NCBI GenBank assembly: GCA_035947875.1
Contig: DASZJQ010000200.1
Span: 1 to 46,612, forward strand
Source: Bog-473 sp035947875
GTDB taxonomy: Bacteria > Actinomycetota > Acidimicrobiia > Acidimicrobiales > RAAP-2
Direction: 5' to 3'
DNA: 46,612 nucleotides
Position numbers and translations under genes: made by a program. Below the pieces are notes generated by a model. That model was not told where the DNA came from. It searched no databases and worked only from the letters and a program-made list of their open reading frames with translations. Below, in pieces: positions 31,976-41,764 of this stretch. Numbering within the stretch: position 1 is the stretch's first letter; each line of letters begins with the position of its first letter.

Positions 31976-32767
31976 TCACCGATTTTCCAAAGGGTGCAGG
32001 GCCGTGCTCACCAATGTGGCGAGATCGGCGGCCACAGCATCGGGCGACGGATCGGAGGGAACGGAATCGGCGTCGGTCACACCGGAAAGGACCAGGGCGA
32101 AGGAAATGCCCAACTGCCGGGCCAGAGTGCCGTCGGTGGCGGGGCGGTCTCCCACCATCACCCGCAGGTCGTCCGCTCGGGCGGCGATGGCGTTGGCGGT
32201 GGGAAGGTGTGGTTTGCCGGCCACCTCGGGCGTGGTCTCCGCCGCCGTGGCCACCGCGGCGAGGATGGCGCCACCACCGGCCAGGAGACCGTGGGGCGTG
32301 GGAAAGGTCGGATCCTCGTTGGTCCCGATGAGACGGGCCCCGTCCCGGACCGTTCTGGCCGCCTCGGAGATGGTGTCGTAGGTAAATGACTTCGTCCACC
32401 CCACCACCACCACATCCGCGGGGCCGCTGTCCACCACCGTGATGCCCCGTTTCTCCAGCGCCTCGCGCACACCGTCGTCGGCGACGATCAGAGCCGAGGA
32501 TCCCGTGGGCACCATGTCGGCCGCCACGTCGGCCGAGGACAACAGGTCGGCGTCGCTCGCGCTGATCCCGCAATTGGCCATTCGCGCATGGAGCTGGGCC
32601 CGGGTGGATGCGGAATTGTTGGTGGCGAACAACGTGCGCACACCGGCGTCGTGCAGTGCGGCCACTGCTGTGTCAACGCCGGAGATCGGTTCTCCGGTCA
32701 GCCAGATCACCCCATCGAGGTCGATGACCCAAGTGCCGCGAGGCGATGGCGGCCACACGAAAGCCAC
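31976..32767 (-). CDS. HAD-IIA phosphatase (NagD-like)
   Basis: A 263-residue HAD hydrolase. Asp16 and Asp18 in WVIDLDGVIW are the nucleophile and general acid; FATNNSAS is motif II, GKPHLP carries the Lys and MVGDRPATDGTLA the Mg-binding acidic loop. A cap insert of the C2 type lies between them. In actinobacteria this gene stands upstream of tlyA, as here, and is assigned to glycerol-3-phosphate or p-nitrophenyl-phosphate phosphatases; the substrate in this organism is unknown. The start is GTG 32767. Confidence 0.9.
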   Translation of the reverse strand: MAFVWPPSPRGTWVIDLDGVIWLTGEPISGVDTAVAALHDAGVRTLFATNNSASTRAQLHARMANCGISASDADLLSSADVAADMVPTGSSALIVADDGVREALEKRGITVVDSGPADVVVVGWTKSFTYDTISEAARTVRDGARLIGTNEDPTFPTPHGLLAGGGAILAAVATAAETTPEVAGKPHLPTANAIAARADDLRVMVGDRPATDGTLARQLGISFALVLSGVTDADSVPSDPSPDAVAADLATLVSTALHPLENR

Positions 32768-32836
32768 ATTAGCTGGCCGTTCACGGCACCCGGCGTGCCC
32801 TCGCGGCCCGTGTGACGTCGATCGGCAGACCTTCCT

Positions 32837-33871
32837 TCACGTCAGCGCCAGCACCGTGACGAAGTCGCGGGTCCAACCGGCTTGGTACTGATCAGCCGGA
32901 CGGTTCTGGCCCGGGATCATCGCGGCCAGTGGTGCGCCGGGCCCCTGTGCCGCCACCGCCTGCACCCATTCGGGATTGATGTCGAGCTCCATGGCATCGA
33001 CCGCACCGGCATCAACCAGCCCGGCGGCCAGATCGCTCGGGACCAACGACATGCCCGCCGCGTAGAGGATGTTCCCGGAGGCGTCTTCGCCGAGCGCGCT
33101 GCGTGGCACGGCGGGACCAGGCCCCAACATGGCCCCCCATGCGTACGCCTCGCCCACCGTGGGATTGGGCGCGCCACCACTCACCAATGGAGGCAGATTC
33201 TGGCGCACACTGACGACCTGCTCACCGGGTGTCGGAATGCTCTGCCCCCAGACGCCGATGTGAGCCGAACCGTCGGCGTCAATGACCAGCGACGCATCTC
33301 CCACCACAAGCGGGCTCAGGACCTGACCATCGACTTCGAATCCACCGGCACCGGCGGTCATCTTGAAGCCACCGTTGAACGCACCAAGCAGGAGCGGCGT
33401 CTCCTGTGGTGCAATGGCCGCCCCGGCGTTGGGCGGGATCACGGCGGTCCCGACCGGCGGGTCCTGGCTCCCAACGTGCAGCGCAAACTGCACCCGACCG
33501 GCGCGAAATCGGATCACCGTGACCGCACCGCCCGAGGGTCCGGTGATAGTGCGCTGGTCGAGGGCGATCCCAAGATCGTCGGCGCCCACCACCGCCCATC
33601 CCGGCTCTTCCGTGGTGGTGGTCGTCGGTGGCACGGTCGTCGTCGTGGTGGTCGTGGTGGTCGACGTGGTCGTGGTGACCGCCGTGGGATGCACCAGCGC
33701 CACCGGTGACTTCGGTCCCGTTCCGGCACTGCACCCGGCCAGCACCAGGGTCAAGGATCCTGCGCCTAGCCACACCAGAGACGGTCGCACCGGTCCATGT
33801 CTCTTTCGACTTCGTCTGGTCACCGGCGCCATTCTTCCACCGGACCTCACCGCCATTACCTCACCCGGCAT
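32837..33871 (-). CDS. Lipoprotein with NAGPA-type phosphodiester glycosidase domain
   Basis: A 344-residue exported lipoprotein. A lipobox (LVLAGCSAG) at about residues 41-49 follows a basic start and a hydrophobic core. A Thr-rich linker (about 63-87) leads into a phosphodiester glycosidase/NAGPA-type domain (PF09992): GAFNGGFKMTAGAGGF, VRQNLPPLVSGG, AWGAMLG and AMELDINPEWVQAV near the end. This fold removes GlcNAc phosphodiester caps in animals, but its substrates in bacteria are largely undefined; exopolysaccharide or teichoic-like polymers are possible. Starts at 33871, 33856 and 33832 are all in frame. A paralogue lies at 43883. Confidence 0.87.
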   Translation of the reverse strand: MPGEVMAVRSGGRMAPVTRRSRKRHGPVRPSLVWLGAGSLTLVLAGCSAGTGPKSPVALVHPTAVTTTTSTTTTTTTTTVPPTTTTTEEPGWAVVGADDLGIALDQRTITGPSGGAVTVIRFRAGRVQFALHVGSQDPPVGTAVIPPNAGAAIAPQETPLLLGAFNGGFKMTAGAGGFEVDGQVLSPLVVGDASLVIDADGSAHIGVWGQSIPTPGEQVVSVRQNLPPLVSGGAPNPTVGEAYAWGAMLGPGPAVPRSALGEDASGNILYAAGMSLVPSDLAAGLVDAGAVDAMELDINPEWVQAVAAQGPGAPLAAMIPGQNRPADQYQAGWTRDFVTVLALT

Positions 33872-33956
33872 TACCTAAGGGTTGGTTGATCGGGAGAGGC
33901 TCAGGGACGGCCGGCGCCACGGGGACGCAGCCGTCACCGCCGTTTCGTGCCCCTCT

Positions 33957-34523
33957 TCAACGGAGCGGGCGCTGATCCTTGGCCACGGTCATGGCTTCAT
34001 CGGCCTTGGCCAATACGTCCTCCGCCGTGTCGGTACCTTCTCCCATGACAATCCCGAAACAGGCCGACACGGGAACGGCCGTACCTTCAATGTCGATGGG
34101 CTCATCAAAGACAGTTTGAAATCGTCGGGTCAGGAGACCCAGCGCCCGCTCGTCCTGGATGGACAACACGGCGACGAATTCATCCCCGCCCACCCGACTC
34201 AGTGTGTCTTCGGCCCGAATGACGGCGGCGAGACGCTGGGCCACGACGCGCACCACCGCATTCCCGGCTTCGAAGCCGTGCCGCTCGTTCACGCCCTGGA
34301 ATTGGTCGAGATCGATGTAGAACACGGCAACGCGATCACCGCGTCGCTTGCTCCGAGTCAACGCTTGAGCCAACCGGTCGTGCAGCAAGAGTTGATTCAC
34401 CAGGCCCGTTTGGGGGTCTTCCAGGGTCAGTCGGGTAAGGAGTTTGAACCTCCCCGTCCGTCTTCCATCACCGGCCGGGGCTCGGAGCCCGCTGTCGGGG
34501 GGCGTCACACCATTGTCCGACAT
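33957..34523 (-). CDS. GGDEF-domain diguanylate cyclase
   Basis: A 188-residue protein consisting of one GGDEF domain with about 30 extra N-terminal residues. The active site GGDEF is at 112-116 (RVGGDEFVAV), and an RxxD product-inhibition site is at Arg103-Asp106, five residues before it, so both c-di-GMP synthesis and feedback control look possible. DLDQFQGVNERHGFEAGN is the substrate-binding part. There is no sensor or membrane segment, so any input must come from a partner. ATG 34523 has no clear ribosome binding site. Neighbouring envelope genes suggest control of surface functions, by inference only. Confidence 0.9.
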   Translation of the reverse strand: MSDNGVTPPDSGLRAPAGDGRRTGRFKLLTRLTLEDPQTGLVNQLLLHDRLAQALTRSKRRGDRVAVFYIDLDQFQGVNERHGFEAGNAVVRVVAQRLAAVIRAEDTLSRVGGDEFVAVLSIQDERALGLLTRRFQTVFDEPIDIEGTAVPVSACFGIVMGEGTDTAEDVLAKADEAMTVAKDQRPLR

Positions 34524-34863
34524 GTCACGGTGTCCCGTCTGGTGGGCGGATCACTTGGAGGCGGCGTGACGGGGTCACCCGGTGGATGCCGGCCGTGTCG
34601 CTCCCTGTGGTCGACCATTCAATGCTCATGACGCCCCCTCTGCACGGCCCTCGTACAAATTTACCCTACCCAGGGAGAAAATTGGGAGAATGACCACTGG
34701 GCCATTCGGCCCTTTTTGCAGCTCGCCAGCGAGGAATACCCGTTGGACCAGTCGCACCGGAAAGCCGGCCCCCGACGAAGGGGGCGGATCGATCAGGCCT
34801 GTCCGCGACGCTTGTGCGCTCACGAACGCGTGGCACCACCGCGCCACTCCACCATCGAGATTC
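34524..34863. other. Intergenic region, nothing certain seen
   Basis: About 340 bp lie between the GGDEF gene start and the end of the giant protein gene. An AT-richer stretch at about 34655-34695 (ACAAATTTACCC, GAAAATTGGG) would suit a promoter for the GGDEF gene. I found no tRNA-like fold, clear repeat or credible gene. Confidence 0.35.
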
Positions 34864-36120
34864 CTACGAATACCACCCGAGTACATCGACCACGACGCCC
34901 ACGGCTCCGTCGGCGTTGAGGATGGAGATTTGGCCGGTGACCGGGTTGACCGTCGCCACCACCAAGTTGGCCCGAACCTCTCCGACCGCGGGATTGAGAT
35001 CGGAAGAGAAGGGAATCGTTGGCCCGGGAAACACGGTGAGATAAGTGAGCTGGGATGGTTGGATACCGGTGAGGTTGACCACGACGGCGGTGGCCCCCTG
35101 GGGCACCCCGGCCAACCCGCGGATGTTCAAGGCCAAAGGTGCACCCGAGACAATGGGCTTGTTCGAACATTGGTTCGCGGGGCTGGACGGGCTCGGGGCC
35201 CTGGTGTCGCAGATACGGATTGGGGCGGATTCGGCATTGAACAGAGATCCGGACCCATTCGCCGCCGAGTAGTAGCCCGACACATCGATGATCACATCAG
35301 CGGCGGCGGAGCTGTAGACCGTGATGTAGCCAGGCAGGAGCCCGGTGGTCGAGAGTGGCACGATCACCCGGTTGGTCGTGACCTGACCCACCCCGTAGTC
35401 AACGTTGGAGGTGGCCGCCGGCCGGGTTGTGTCTTCGGGAAAGACCGTCAGGTAGCCCGGTGCCTTGGGATTGGCGACCGTGACGTTGAAGACCGCGGCG
35501 GTGGCGCCGGACGGGATCACGTCGTTGGCGTTCGCCCCCGCAACCCGGACGTTGAGGGAGCTGCCGGAGGTGAGGCTGTCACCTCCATTGGCCGCCCCAT
35601 TGCACTGGTTGACCGGAGCTTGGTCGAGGTTCGAGGGGTTCCCGGCCCTGGTGTCACAGATCCGCACGGACGAGGGGAGCGCGTTGTAGAGACCCGCTCC
35701 GGCACCGGCCGACGCCGTCGGCGATGTGTATCCCTCCACGTCGACCACCAGGTCGGACTGGACCAACGAGAAGAAGGAGACATCTCCATTCGTCCCGATC
35801 CCCACCTCGACCAGGTTGGGCACGACCTGACCTCCCACGTAGTCGATGCTCGAAGCATTGGGCAGCGTGGCACCAGTCGGATAGGCGGTCACAAAGCCCG
35901 GAGCGACGGGATTGACCACCGTCACGTTGAGCACGACCGCGGTAGCGTTGGCCGGCACGCCGAAGGAGCCGAGGCCCCCGTTGCTCGCATTCGCCACGTT
36001 GACGATACTGGTCCCCGCGGTTGGAATCGGGTGCCCGTTGCACTGCGCTGCCGCCCCGGTGAGGTTCGACGGGTTCTGCGACCTGGTATCGCAGATGCGC
36101 ACCGGGGCGAGCGGGCTATA
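34864..36120 (-). repeat. Three tandem RICDTR modules (coding)
   Basis: The protein's C-terminal 418 residues contain three copies of a module of about 130-140 residues. Each begins with VRICDTR or IRICDTR, has QCNG or QCSNKP shortly after, a conserved core with AVVLNVT or AVFNVT, and ends D-V-x-G-Y (EGYTS, SGYYS, LGWYS). The first two Cys in each are probably paired. Confidence 0.8.
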
Positions 36121-39100
36121 GGGGGCACCCGGCGGAACGGGGGCGACGAAGGTGTAATGGTCCGCACTCGAGGTGGGCGACGTGCCACCCGGCGTGGTCA
36201 CCGTGACGTCAACGGTGGCCGCCGTTTCGGACGGGGCGGTGGCGGTGATCGAAGAAGCTGAATCCGCGGTGATGATGCCGGATGACGATCCGAAACGTAC
36301 CGACGTCGCGCCGGAGAGATTCGTTCCGGTGATGGTCACTGCCGTACCGCCGGCAGTCGGCCCCGACGACGGGTTGGTCCCCACCACGGTCGGCGGCGGC
36401 GGGGGCGCCGTGGCGAAGGTGTAGTGGTCAGCACTCGAGGTGGGCGACATGCCACCCGGCGTAGTGACCGTGACGTCAACGGTCCCAGCCACCTCGGCCG
36501 GTGCGGTGGCGATGATCGAGGTGGCTGAATCGGCGGTCACTGAGCCGGCGGTCGTCCCGAACTTGACTGCCGTGGCGCCGGAGAGATTGGTACCGGTGAT
36601 CGTCACCGCCGTGCCACCCGTGATCGATCCGCTGGTCGGATTCAGCGCGGTCACGGTAGGCGCAGCCGCGTAGGTGAACCTGTCGGCCGAGGACAGGGCG
36701 GAGGTGCCGGCAAGTGTTGTCACGGTGACGTCAACGGTGCCGGCCGTTGCAGCTGGGGCGGTCGCCGTGACCGAGGTGGCGGAGTTCGCCGTGATGGTGC
36801 CGGCGGTCGGGCCGAACTTGACCCCTGAGGCGGACGCGAGGCTCGTACCAGTGATGACGACGCTGGTACCTCCCGCAATCGAGCCGGCGGTCGGGTTGAT
36901 CGCGGTCACGGTGGGTGGGGTGACGTAAGTGAACCGGTCAGCCGAAGCGGTAGCCGAGATACCGCCAGCTGTCGTCACGGTGAGGTCGACGGTGCCCGCC
37001 CCACCGGGCGGTGCGGTGGCGGTGATCGAGGTGGCTGAGTCGGCGGTGATGGCGCCGAATGACGATCCAAAGCTCACCGAGGTGGCCGCGGAGAGATTCG
37101 TCCCCGAGATTGTGACCGAGGTCCCTCCAGCGGTCGGCCCGCTGTTCGGGATCACCCCGGTCACGGCCGGCGCGGGGACATAGGTGAACTTGTCGGCCGA
37201 TGACGTGGCCGACGCCCCACCCGGCGTGGTCACCGAGACGTCGACCGTGCCGGCACTCTCGGCCGGAGAGGTCACGGTGATCGCGGTGGCAGACTCCGCG
37301 GTAATGATGCCCGGCGTCGCCCCGAAGTTGACCGCGGAGGCCGACGAGAGATTGGCGCCGTTGATGGTGACCGAGGTCCCTCCAGCGGTCGGCCCGCTGA
37401 TCGGGTTGATCCCGGTGACGGAGGGGACGCCCAAGGCCATGGCCGCGTTGATCGAGGGGGTGGTCGTCAGCGCCGTGACGACCACCGGAACCGCCGAGGC
37501 CGCGGTGGGGCTGGCGGAATACCACTGAGTGGCATAACTGACGGAAGCGCCGCACCCGGAGGTGAATTCAACCTGATACGAGCCAGGGGCAAGATTGGTC
37601 AACGCGTACGATCCGTCGGAAGCCGTGGTGGTGGAGGCCGGCGACAGCTGGACATCTCCTGGGGCGAACGCCACCACACAGACGCCGCTCACATCCGCGC
37701 CCCCGGCCGCGGCGGTCACGGTGCCACTGATCGTGCCCCCCAGGGAGAGAGTGCCGTTGATAGCGGACGTCGAGCCCCCGGCCGTGACAGCCACGACGTT
37801 CGCCGAGCTCTGCGACGCCTTGGTGTTGTACCACTGCTGTCCGACATTCTCGGAAATACCGCATCCCGCGGAGAACTCGACCTCATAGTTTCCCGGAGCA
37901 AGGTTGGGCAGGGAGTAGCTGCCGTCCGACGCGGTGGTAGTGGATCCCGAAGGCGACAGAAAATCGCCCGGAGCGAACGCATCCACACAGATACCGCTGA
38001 AGTCGGAGATGCCGGACGACACCGTGACAGTCCCGGAGATCGTCCCACCGACGGTGAGCGCCGCGTTGATCGACGTCGTCGTCACCCCGGTCGTGACCGG
38101 TATGGCCGTGGACGCACTCTCCGAGCTCTTCCCGTTGTACCACTGCTGCCCGAAGACCGGCGAACCGCCGCAGCCCGAAGTGAATTCGACGTCGTAGCTT
38201 CCAGTGGCCAGGTTCGTCAGCGCGTAGGTGCCGTCTGAGGCTGTCACGGCGGAAGCCACGGGCAGTTGGAAATCACCAGCCGCGTAGGCGCTCACGCAGA
38301 TGCCACCCTGCCCGGCGCCCCCGATGGCCGCCGTCACGGAGCCGGTAATCGTTCCCCCGATGGCCAGCGCGGCGTTCACCGATGTGGTTGAGCCGGTGGT
38401 CACGGTGACGACACTCGCCGAGCTCTGCGAAATCTGATTGTCGTACCACTGCTGACCGACATTTCCAGGATATCCACACCCGCCGGAGAACTCGACGTCG
38501 TAACTTCCGCTACTGAGGTCGGTTATCGAATAGGTACCGTCGGCTGCAGATGTGGTGCTTCCCACCAAGGTGAATGAGTTGTCCGACGTGTATACGGACA
38601 CGCAGATTCCGCCGAGATCGGCGCCTCCGGACTTCGCGGTCACGGTGCCGGCAATCGTGCCACCGGTGACAAGTGACGCATCGATGGTCGGACTTGTCGT
38701 GCCCGCGGTGACCGGCACGGCATTGGCCGAGGTTGGTGACGGTTCGTTGTTGTACCACTGCGTGAGGTAGTTCCCGGTACTGCCACAGCCCGTCGAGAAT
38801 TCGATATCGTAACTGCCGGTACTGAGACCGGTGATGGAATAGGTCCCGTCGGCCGCGGTGATCGTGTTGCCCGCCGGGCTCAATGCACCATTCGAAGTGA
38901 ACGCGCTGACGCAGATGCCCGTCAGGTCGGCGCCACCCGTGGCCGCCGTGACGGTGCCGGTTATCGTTCCGCCGGCAGCGAGCGCCGCGTTGATGGACGA
39001 CGTCGTCATCGTCGCGGTGACCGACACGGAGTTGGCAGCCGCCGCGGTGGTCTCATTGTCATACCATTGAGGGAGATAGTTCCCCGAGTTCCCGCAACCC

Positions 39101-40347
39101 GGCGAGAACTCGACCTTGTAGGTTCCAGTTTCGAGACCAGACACCGAGTAGCTCCCGCCAGCGCCCGTGGTGGCAGATCCGTTCCCCGATCCATTGACCT
39201 GACTCACGGTGACGCAGATACCACTGAGCTGGGCCCCTCCGTTCGCGGCCGTCACCGTCCCGGTGATCGTGCCCGGGATCTGCATGGCGGCGTCGATCGA
39301 TGATGTCGTCGTCCCCGCCGTCACGGACACGGGATCGGCAGCGAGCGCCGACGTCTTGTCGTTGTACCACTGGGTGAGGAGATTTTGGCCGTTCCCACAG
39401 TTCGGCGAGAACTGAACGGAGTACTGCCCACTGCCAAGGCCAGAAATCGAGTAGCTCCCGTTGGCCGATGTCGTGGCATTCTCGAAGCCAGTTCCGTTGA
39501 TCTGACTGGCATCAACGCATATGCCACTCAGATCAGCTCCGTTGGCTGCCGCTGTCACGGTGCCCGAGATCGTGCCTCCGGTGATGAGCGCCGCGTTGAT
39601 GCTCGGCGAGATCACTCCGTTGACCACCGACACCGGAACCGCAGATGTCTCGGTAGCCTGACCGTTGTACCACTGGGTGAGGTAGTTCCCGTTGTTCCCG
39701 CAACCGGTAAAGAACTCGACGCTGTAGCTCCCCGATTTCAGGCCGGTCACGGTGTACGTTCCGTCGGGCCGTGTTGTGGCCGACCCAAACCCAGCGCCGA
39801 CGGTTTGCTGCACGTCCACGCAGATCCCGCCCAGGTCGGCCCCACCAGTTGCTGCCGTCACCGTCCCCGTAATGGCGCCGGAGATGAGGGCGGCGTTAAT
39901 CGATGCTGTGGTGGCCCCCGCGGTGACCGGCACGACGTGGGCCGTGGACGAGGTTGCGGCGTTGTTGTACCACTGGGTGAGGTAACTCCCAGTGGTACCA
40001 CAGCCTGCCACCGAGAACTCGACGTCATAGTTTCCGGCACTGAGGCCGCTGATCGCATATGTCCCGTCTGCCGCCGTGGTGGCGCTGCCAACGAGCGTCA
40101 GGGTGCCATCCGAGGTGAGCGCGTCCACGCAGATACCGCTGACGTCGCCGCCACCGGCGGCCGCCGTGACGGTCCCCGAGATGGATCCGGTGGTACCGGT
40201 GGCTGAAGCCTGGGAACCCATCGCGATCGCACTTCCCAGGACCACGACCACACACGTCGCTGCTCTGACGAGCCAGCCCGAACGACAACCATTCCGCACA
40301 GCACGCACGCGGCCGGATGCCTGGGCTGTGCGGCCGGTGTCTCTCAT
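34864..40347 (-). CDS. Giant secreted modular repeat protein
   Basis: A secreted protein of 1,827 residues. It has a signal peptide (about 1-50, core VRAATCVVVVLGSAIAMG, then SQASA), followed by nine tandem units of about 100 residues each with the pattern GTITGTVTAA...GGICV...DGTYSI..L..G.Y.VEFS.GCG...QWYN (carboxypeptidase-regulatory-like folds; each has Cys in ICV and GCG). Five IPT/TIG domains (P-V-N-P-x-S-G-P-T-A-G-G-T type) follow, then three modules with RICDTR, QCNG and DVxGY features, resembling the VRxxDTR adhesive modules of actinobacteria. There is no LPxTG or membrane anchor. It looks like an extracellular stalk or adhesin. The start ATG 40347 fits the signal peptide, while the frame runs to 40506. 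It is divergent from the cNMP-fold gene. Confidence 0.9.
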   Translation of the reverse strand: MRDTGRTAQASGRVRAVRNGCRSGWLVRAATCVVVVLGSAIAMGSQASATGTTGSISGTVTAAAGGGDVSGICVDALTSDGTLTLVGSATTAADGTYAISGLSAGNYDVEFSVAGCGTTGSYLTQWYNNAATSSTAHVVPVTAGATTASINAALISGAITGTVTAATGGADLGGICVDVQQTVGAGFGSATTRPDGTYTVTGLKSGSYSVEFFTGCGNNGNYLTQWYNGQATETSAVPVSVVNGVISPSINAALITGGTISGTVTAAANGADLSGICVDASQINGTGFENATTSANGSYSISGLGSGQYSVQFSPNCGNGQNLLTQWYNDKTSALAADPVSVTAGTTTSSIDAAMQIPGTITGTVTAANGGAQLSGICVTVSQVNGSGNGSATTGAGGSYSVSGLETGTYKVEFSPGCGNSGNYLPQWYDNETTAAAANSVSVTATMTTSSINAALAAGGTITGTVTAATGGADLTGICVSAFTSNGALSPAGNTITAADGTYSITGLSTGSYDIEFSTGCGSTGNYLTQWYNNEPSPTSANAVPVTAGTTSPTIDASLVTGGTIAGTVTAKSGGADLGGICVSVYTSDNSFTLVGSTTSAADGTYSITDLSSGSYDVEFSGGCGYPGNVGQQWYDNQISQSSASVVTVTTGSTTSVNAALAIGGTITGSVTAAIGGAGQGGICVSAYAAGDFQLPVASAVTASDGTYALTNLATGSYDVEFTSGCGGSPVFGQQWYNGKSSESASTAIPVTTGVTTTSINAALTVGGTISGTVTVSSGISDFSGICVDAFAPGDFLSPSGSTTTASDGSYSLPNLAPGNYEVEFSAGCGISENVGQQWYNTKASQSSANVVAVTAGGSTSAINGTLSLGGTISGTVTAAAGGADVSGVCVVAFAPGDVQLSPASTTTASDGSYALTNLAPGSYQVEFTSGCGASVSYATQWYSASPTAASAVPVVVTALTTTPSINAAMALGVPSVTGINPISGPTAGGTSVTINGANLSSASAVNFGATPGIITAESATAITVTSPAESAGTVDVSVTTPGGASATSSADKFTYVPAPAVTGVIPNSGPTAGGTSVTISGTNLSAATSVSFGSSFGAITADSATSITATAPPGGAGTVDLTVTTAGGISATASADRFTYVTPPTVTAINPTAGSIAGGTSVVITGTSLASASGVKFGPTAGTITANSATSVTATAPAATAGTVDVTVTTLAGTSALSSADRFTYAAAPTVTALNPTSGSITGGTAVTITGTNLSGATAVKFGTTAGSVTADSATSIIATAPAEVAGTVDVTVTTPGGMSPTSSADHYTFATAPPPPPTVVGTNPSSGPTAGGTAVTITGTNLSGATSVRFGSSSGIITADSASSITATAPSETAATVDVTVTTPGGTSPTSSADHYTFVAPVPPGAPYSPLAPVRICDTRSQNPSNLTGAAAQCNGHPIPTAGTSIVNVANASNGGLGSFGVPANATAVVLNVTVVNPVAPGFVTAYPTGATLPNASSIDYVGGQVVPNLVEVGIGTNGDVSFFSLVQSDLVVDVEGYTSPTASAGAGAGLYNALPSSVRICDTRAGNPSNLDQAPVNQCNGAANGGDSLTSGSSLNVRVAGANANDVIPSGATAAVFNVTVANPKAPGYLTVFPEDTTRPAATSNVDYGVGQVTTNRVIVPLSTTGLLPGYITVYSSAAADVIIDVSGYYSAANGSGSLFNAESAPIRICDTRAPSPSSPANQCSNKPIVSGAPLALNIRGLAGVPQGATAVVVNLTGIQPSQLTYLTVFPGPTIPFSSDLNPAVGEVRANLVVATVNPVTGQISILNADGAVGVVVDVLGWYS
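36121..37437 (-). repeat. Five tandem IPT/TIG domains (coding)
   Basis: Five copies of about 84-88 residues, each with a variant of NPxSGPxxGGTxVTIxGTNLSxAxxVxFG, are followed by TVDVTVTTPGG and SADxFTY. The DNA copies are highly similar, suggesting recent duplication or gene conversion. Confidence 0.85.
37437..40200 (-). repeat. Nine tandem ~100-residue Cys-paired repeats (coding)
   Basis: Nine units of about 300 bp each. Conserved features are the GTxxGTVTA start, GICV, DGxYS, VEFxxGCG and QWY. Units 1-5 and units 6-9 form two subgroups: the latter share QQWYN with IGGTI and GDF/GDV insertions. Six of the nine units end in INAA followed by L or M. Confidence 0.88.
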
Positions 40348-41065
40348 TGACTGCGCCACGATCTTGACGGTTCCCGCGGGCAGACTCGAGTGAACGACTT
40401 GAGTTCGATGTTTTCGGCCGACGGGCCCATGGACCGATGTGGGTGATTGGTCAGACGACTTCGGTGAGCCGCCCGTCGAGCGGCACCCGGAAGCCCCCGT
40501 GAGCACGCATGAAGCACTCGTTGGGCCTCGACCGGCGACCCCTCGGCTCGACCATGAAGCGACGTTCCGTGGGCCGGCCCGACATCAACAACGGGAGAGC
40601 TGCGCATGTCGCTGCAGTCCATTCATCAGCTCCTCCCGGTGATGATTCACTCCGAATTGGCGGCCATCTCCATGGGGATGGATCTTTGTGCCGGTCGAAT
40701 CGCTCGGTGACTGGTCGATGTCATCGCCCTTCATCGACCGGTTCTCAGCCCGACAAATCTCTTCAGCCACTATGCGCTGGACAGGGCGGAACGCGTAAGG
40801 GCCAAAAGGACCACTTTCGAGCTTCTCGTAGGGTCCTCACCTGGTCTTTATGGTGACTTCGGCTAGTCCGGACTTCCCTGCGTCGCCCGGCCGTTCGGCC
40901 AACGCCACGGGTTCAGACACCGGGCGGAGACGGCCGAATCTCTCATTTACTCCCAATCTGCAACCTCCGAGAACCCGGGGCGCAACTCTGGTCGCACAAG
41001 ATGCCGGCATGAAGCGTGATCCACATCACCAGAACGCAGGAGCGTTCGCCGAGAAGGGGGAAACG
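40348..41065. other. Divergent intergenic region
   Basis: About 718 bp between the giant gene and the cNMP-fold gene. Overlapping open frames exist on both strands but none has both a ribosome binding site and protein-like composition. It probably contains promoters for both genes. No repeats shared with the gene bodies were seen. Confidence 0.4.
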
Positions 41066-41539
41066 GTGCAAACATCGGCAGATCGACAGGACTATGTTGA
41101 CTTCCTAAGGGACATTCCGACATTTTCGTCGTGTACGAGGAATGTCCTCAAAGAGTTCGTGACCCTGGACATGATCAAGGTCGGCTGCGCGGCCGGCGAG
41201 GTTCTGTCCGAGATCTACCTGGACCAGAACCTGTACGTCTTGGTCGCCGGATCAGCGATTCTTGACGCTGGTGATGACGTGCTCATCGCCCTCGAACCGG
41301 GTGATTACTTTGGCCCGATCTCAGCTCGCCGCTACCTCGTGGTTTCCTCGGTGCTCGCCGTGAGTGATATCGAGCTCATCGTCATCAGTCCTGATGAGGT
41401 CACGCAGCTTGAGCAAGCTTCGGCCCGCGATCGTCATCCATCTGAGATCCCGTGGCGAATCGAGCTCCCGACAACGACGAAGCGAGAGTCCCGCCGCAAC
41501 CACCGACGTTCGGTGCTGGCGAGCCAAGGCGTGCGATAG
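41066..41539 (+). CDS. cNMP-binding-fold protein, possibly ligand-free
   Basis: A 157-residue protein with a single cyclic-nucleotide-binding-like domain. The start GTG 41066 follows GAAGGGGG at good spacing; earlier in-frame ATGs (41009, 41001) lack it. FLRDIPTFSSCTRNVLKEFV opens the domain (helix A), VLSEIYLDQNLYVLVAGSAIL gives two strands, and LEPGDYFGPISARRYLVVSSVLAVSD occupies the phosphate-binding cassette. The usual GE(L/I)A...R(S/T)A signature is replaced by GPISARRYL, so cAMP binding is doubtful. No DNA-binding domain follows, so it may be a signal-sensing partner of other proteins. The C terminus is basic. Confidence 0.75.
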   Translation: MQTSADRQDYVDFLRDIPTFSSCTRNVLKEFVTLDMIKVGCAAGEVLSEIYLDQNLYVLVAGSAILDAGDDVLIALEPGDYFGPISARRYLVVSSVLAVSDIELIVISPDEVTQLEQASARDRHPSEIPWRIELPTTTKRESRRNHRRSVLASQGVR

Positions 41540-41764
41540 GCCGCTCCGCATCGCACGACCCGACGGAATATCAGTCCTTTCGCACGTCACTCACGTTCAG
41601 TGGGGACCACTCGTCAGAGATCAACCACTGCGATGCTGTCGTCGAGCGACGCGTGAACGTCAACGGCGCCGGATCAGCGCACCACCGGGCCGAACTCTCC
41701 CGAATGCCCCATCTGGACATGGGCCTGAAGATCACCTCCTCGGCCCAGATATCGATCCAATGGT

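Noticed and set aside
35045..38770. Many plus-strand short frames opposite the giant gene
   Set aside because: They repeat with the period of the modules and mirror them; they are shadows of the repeated minus-strand coding sequence.
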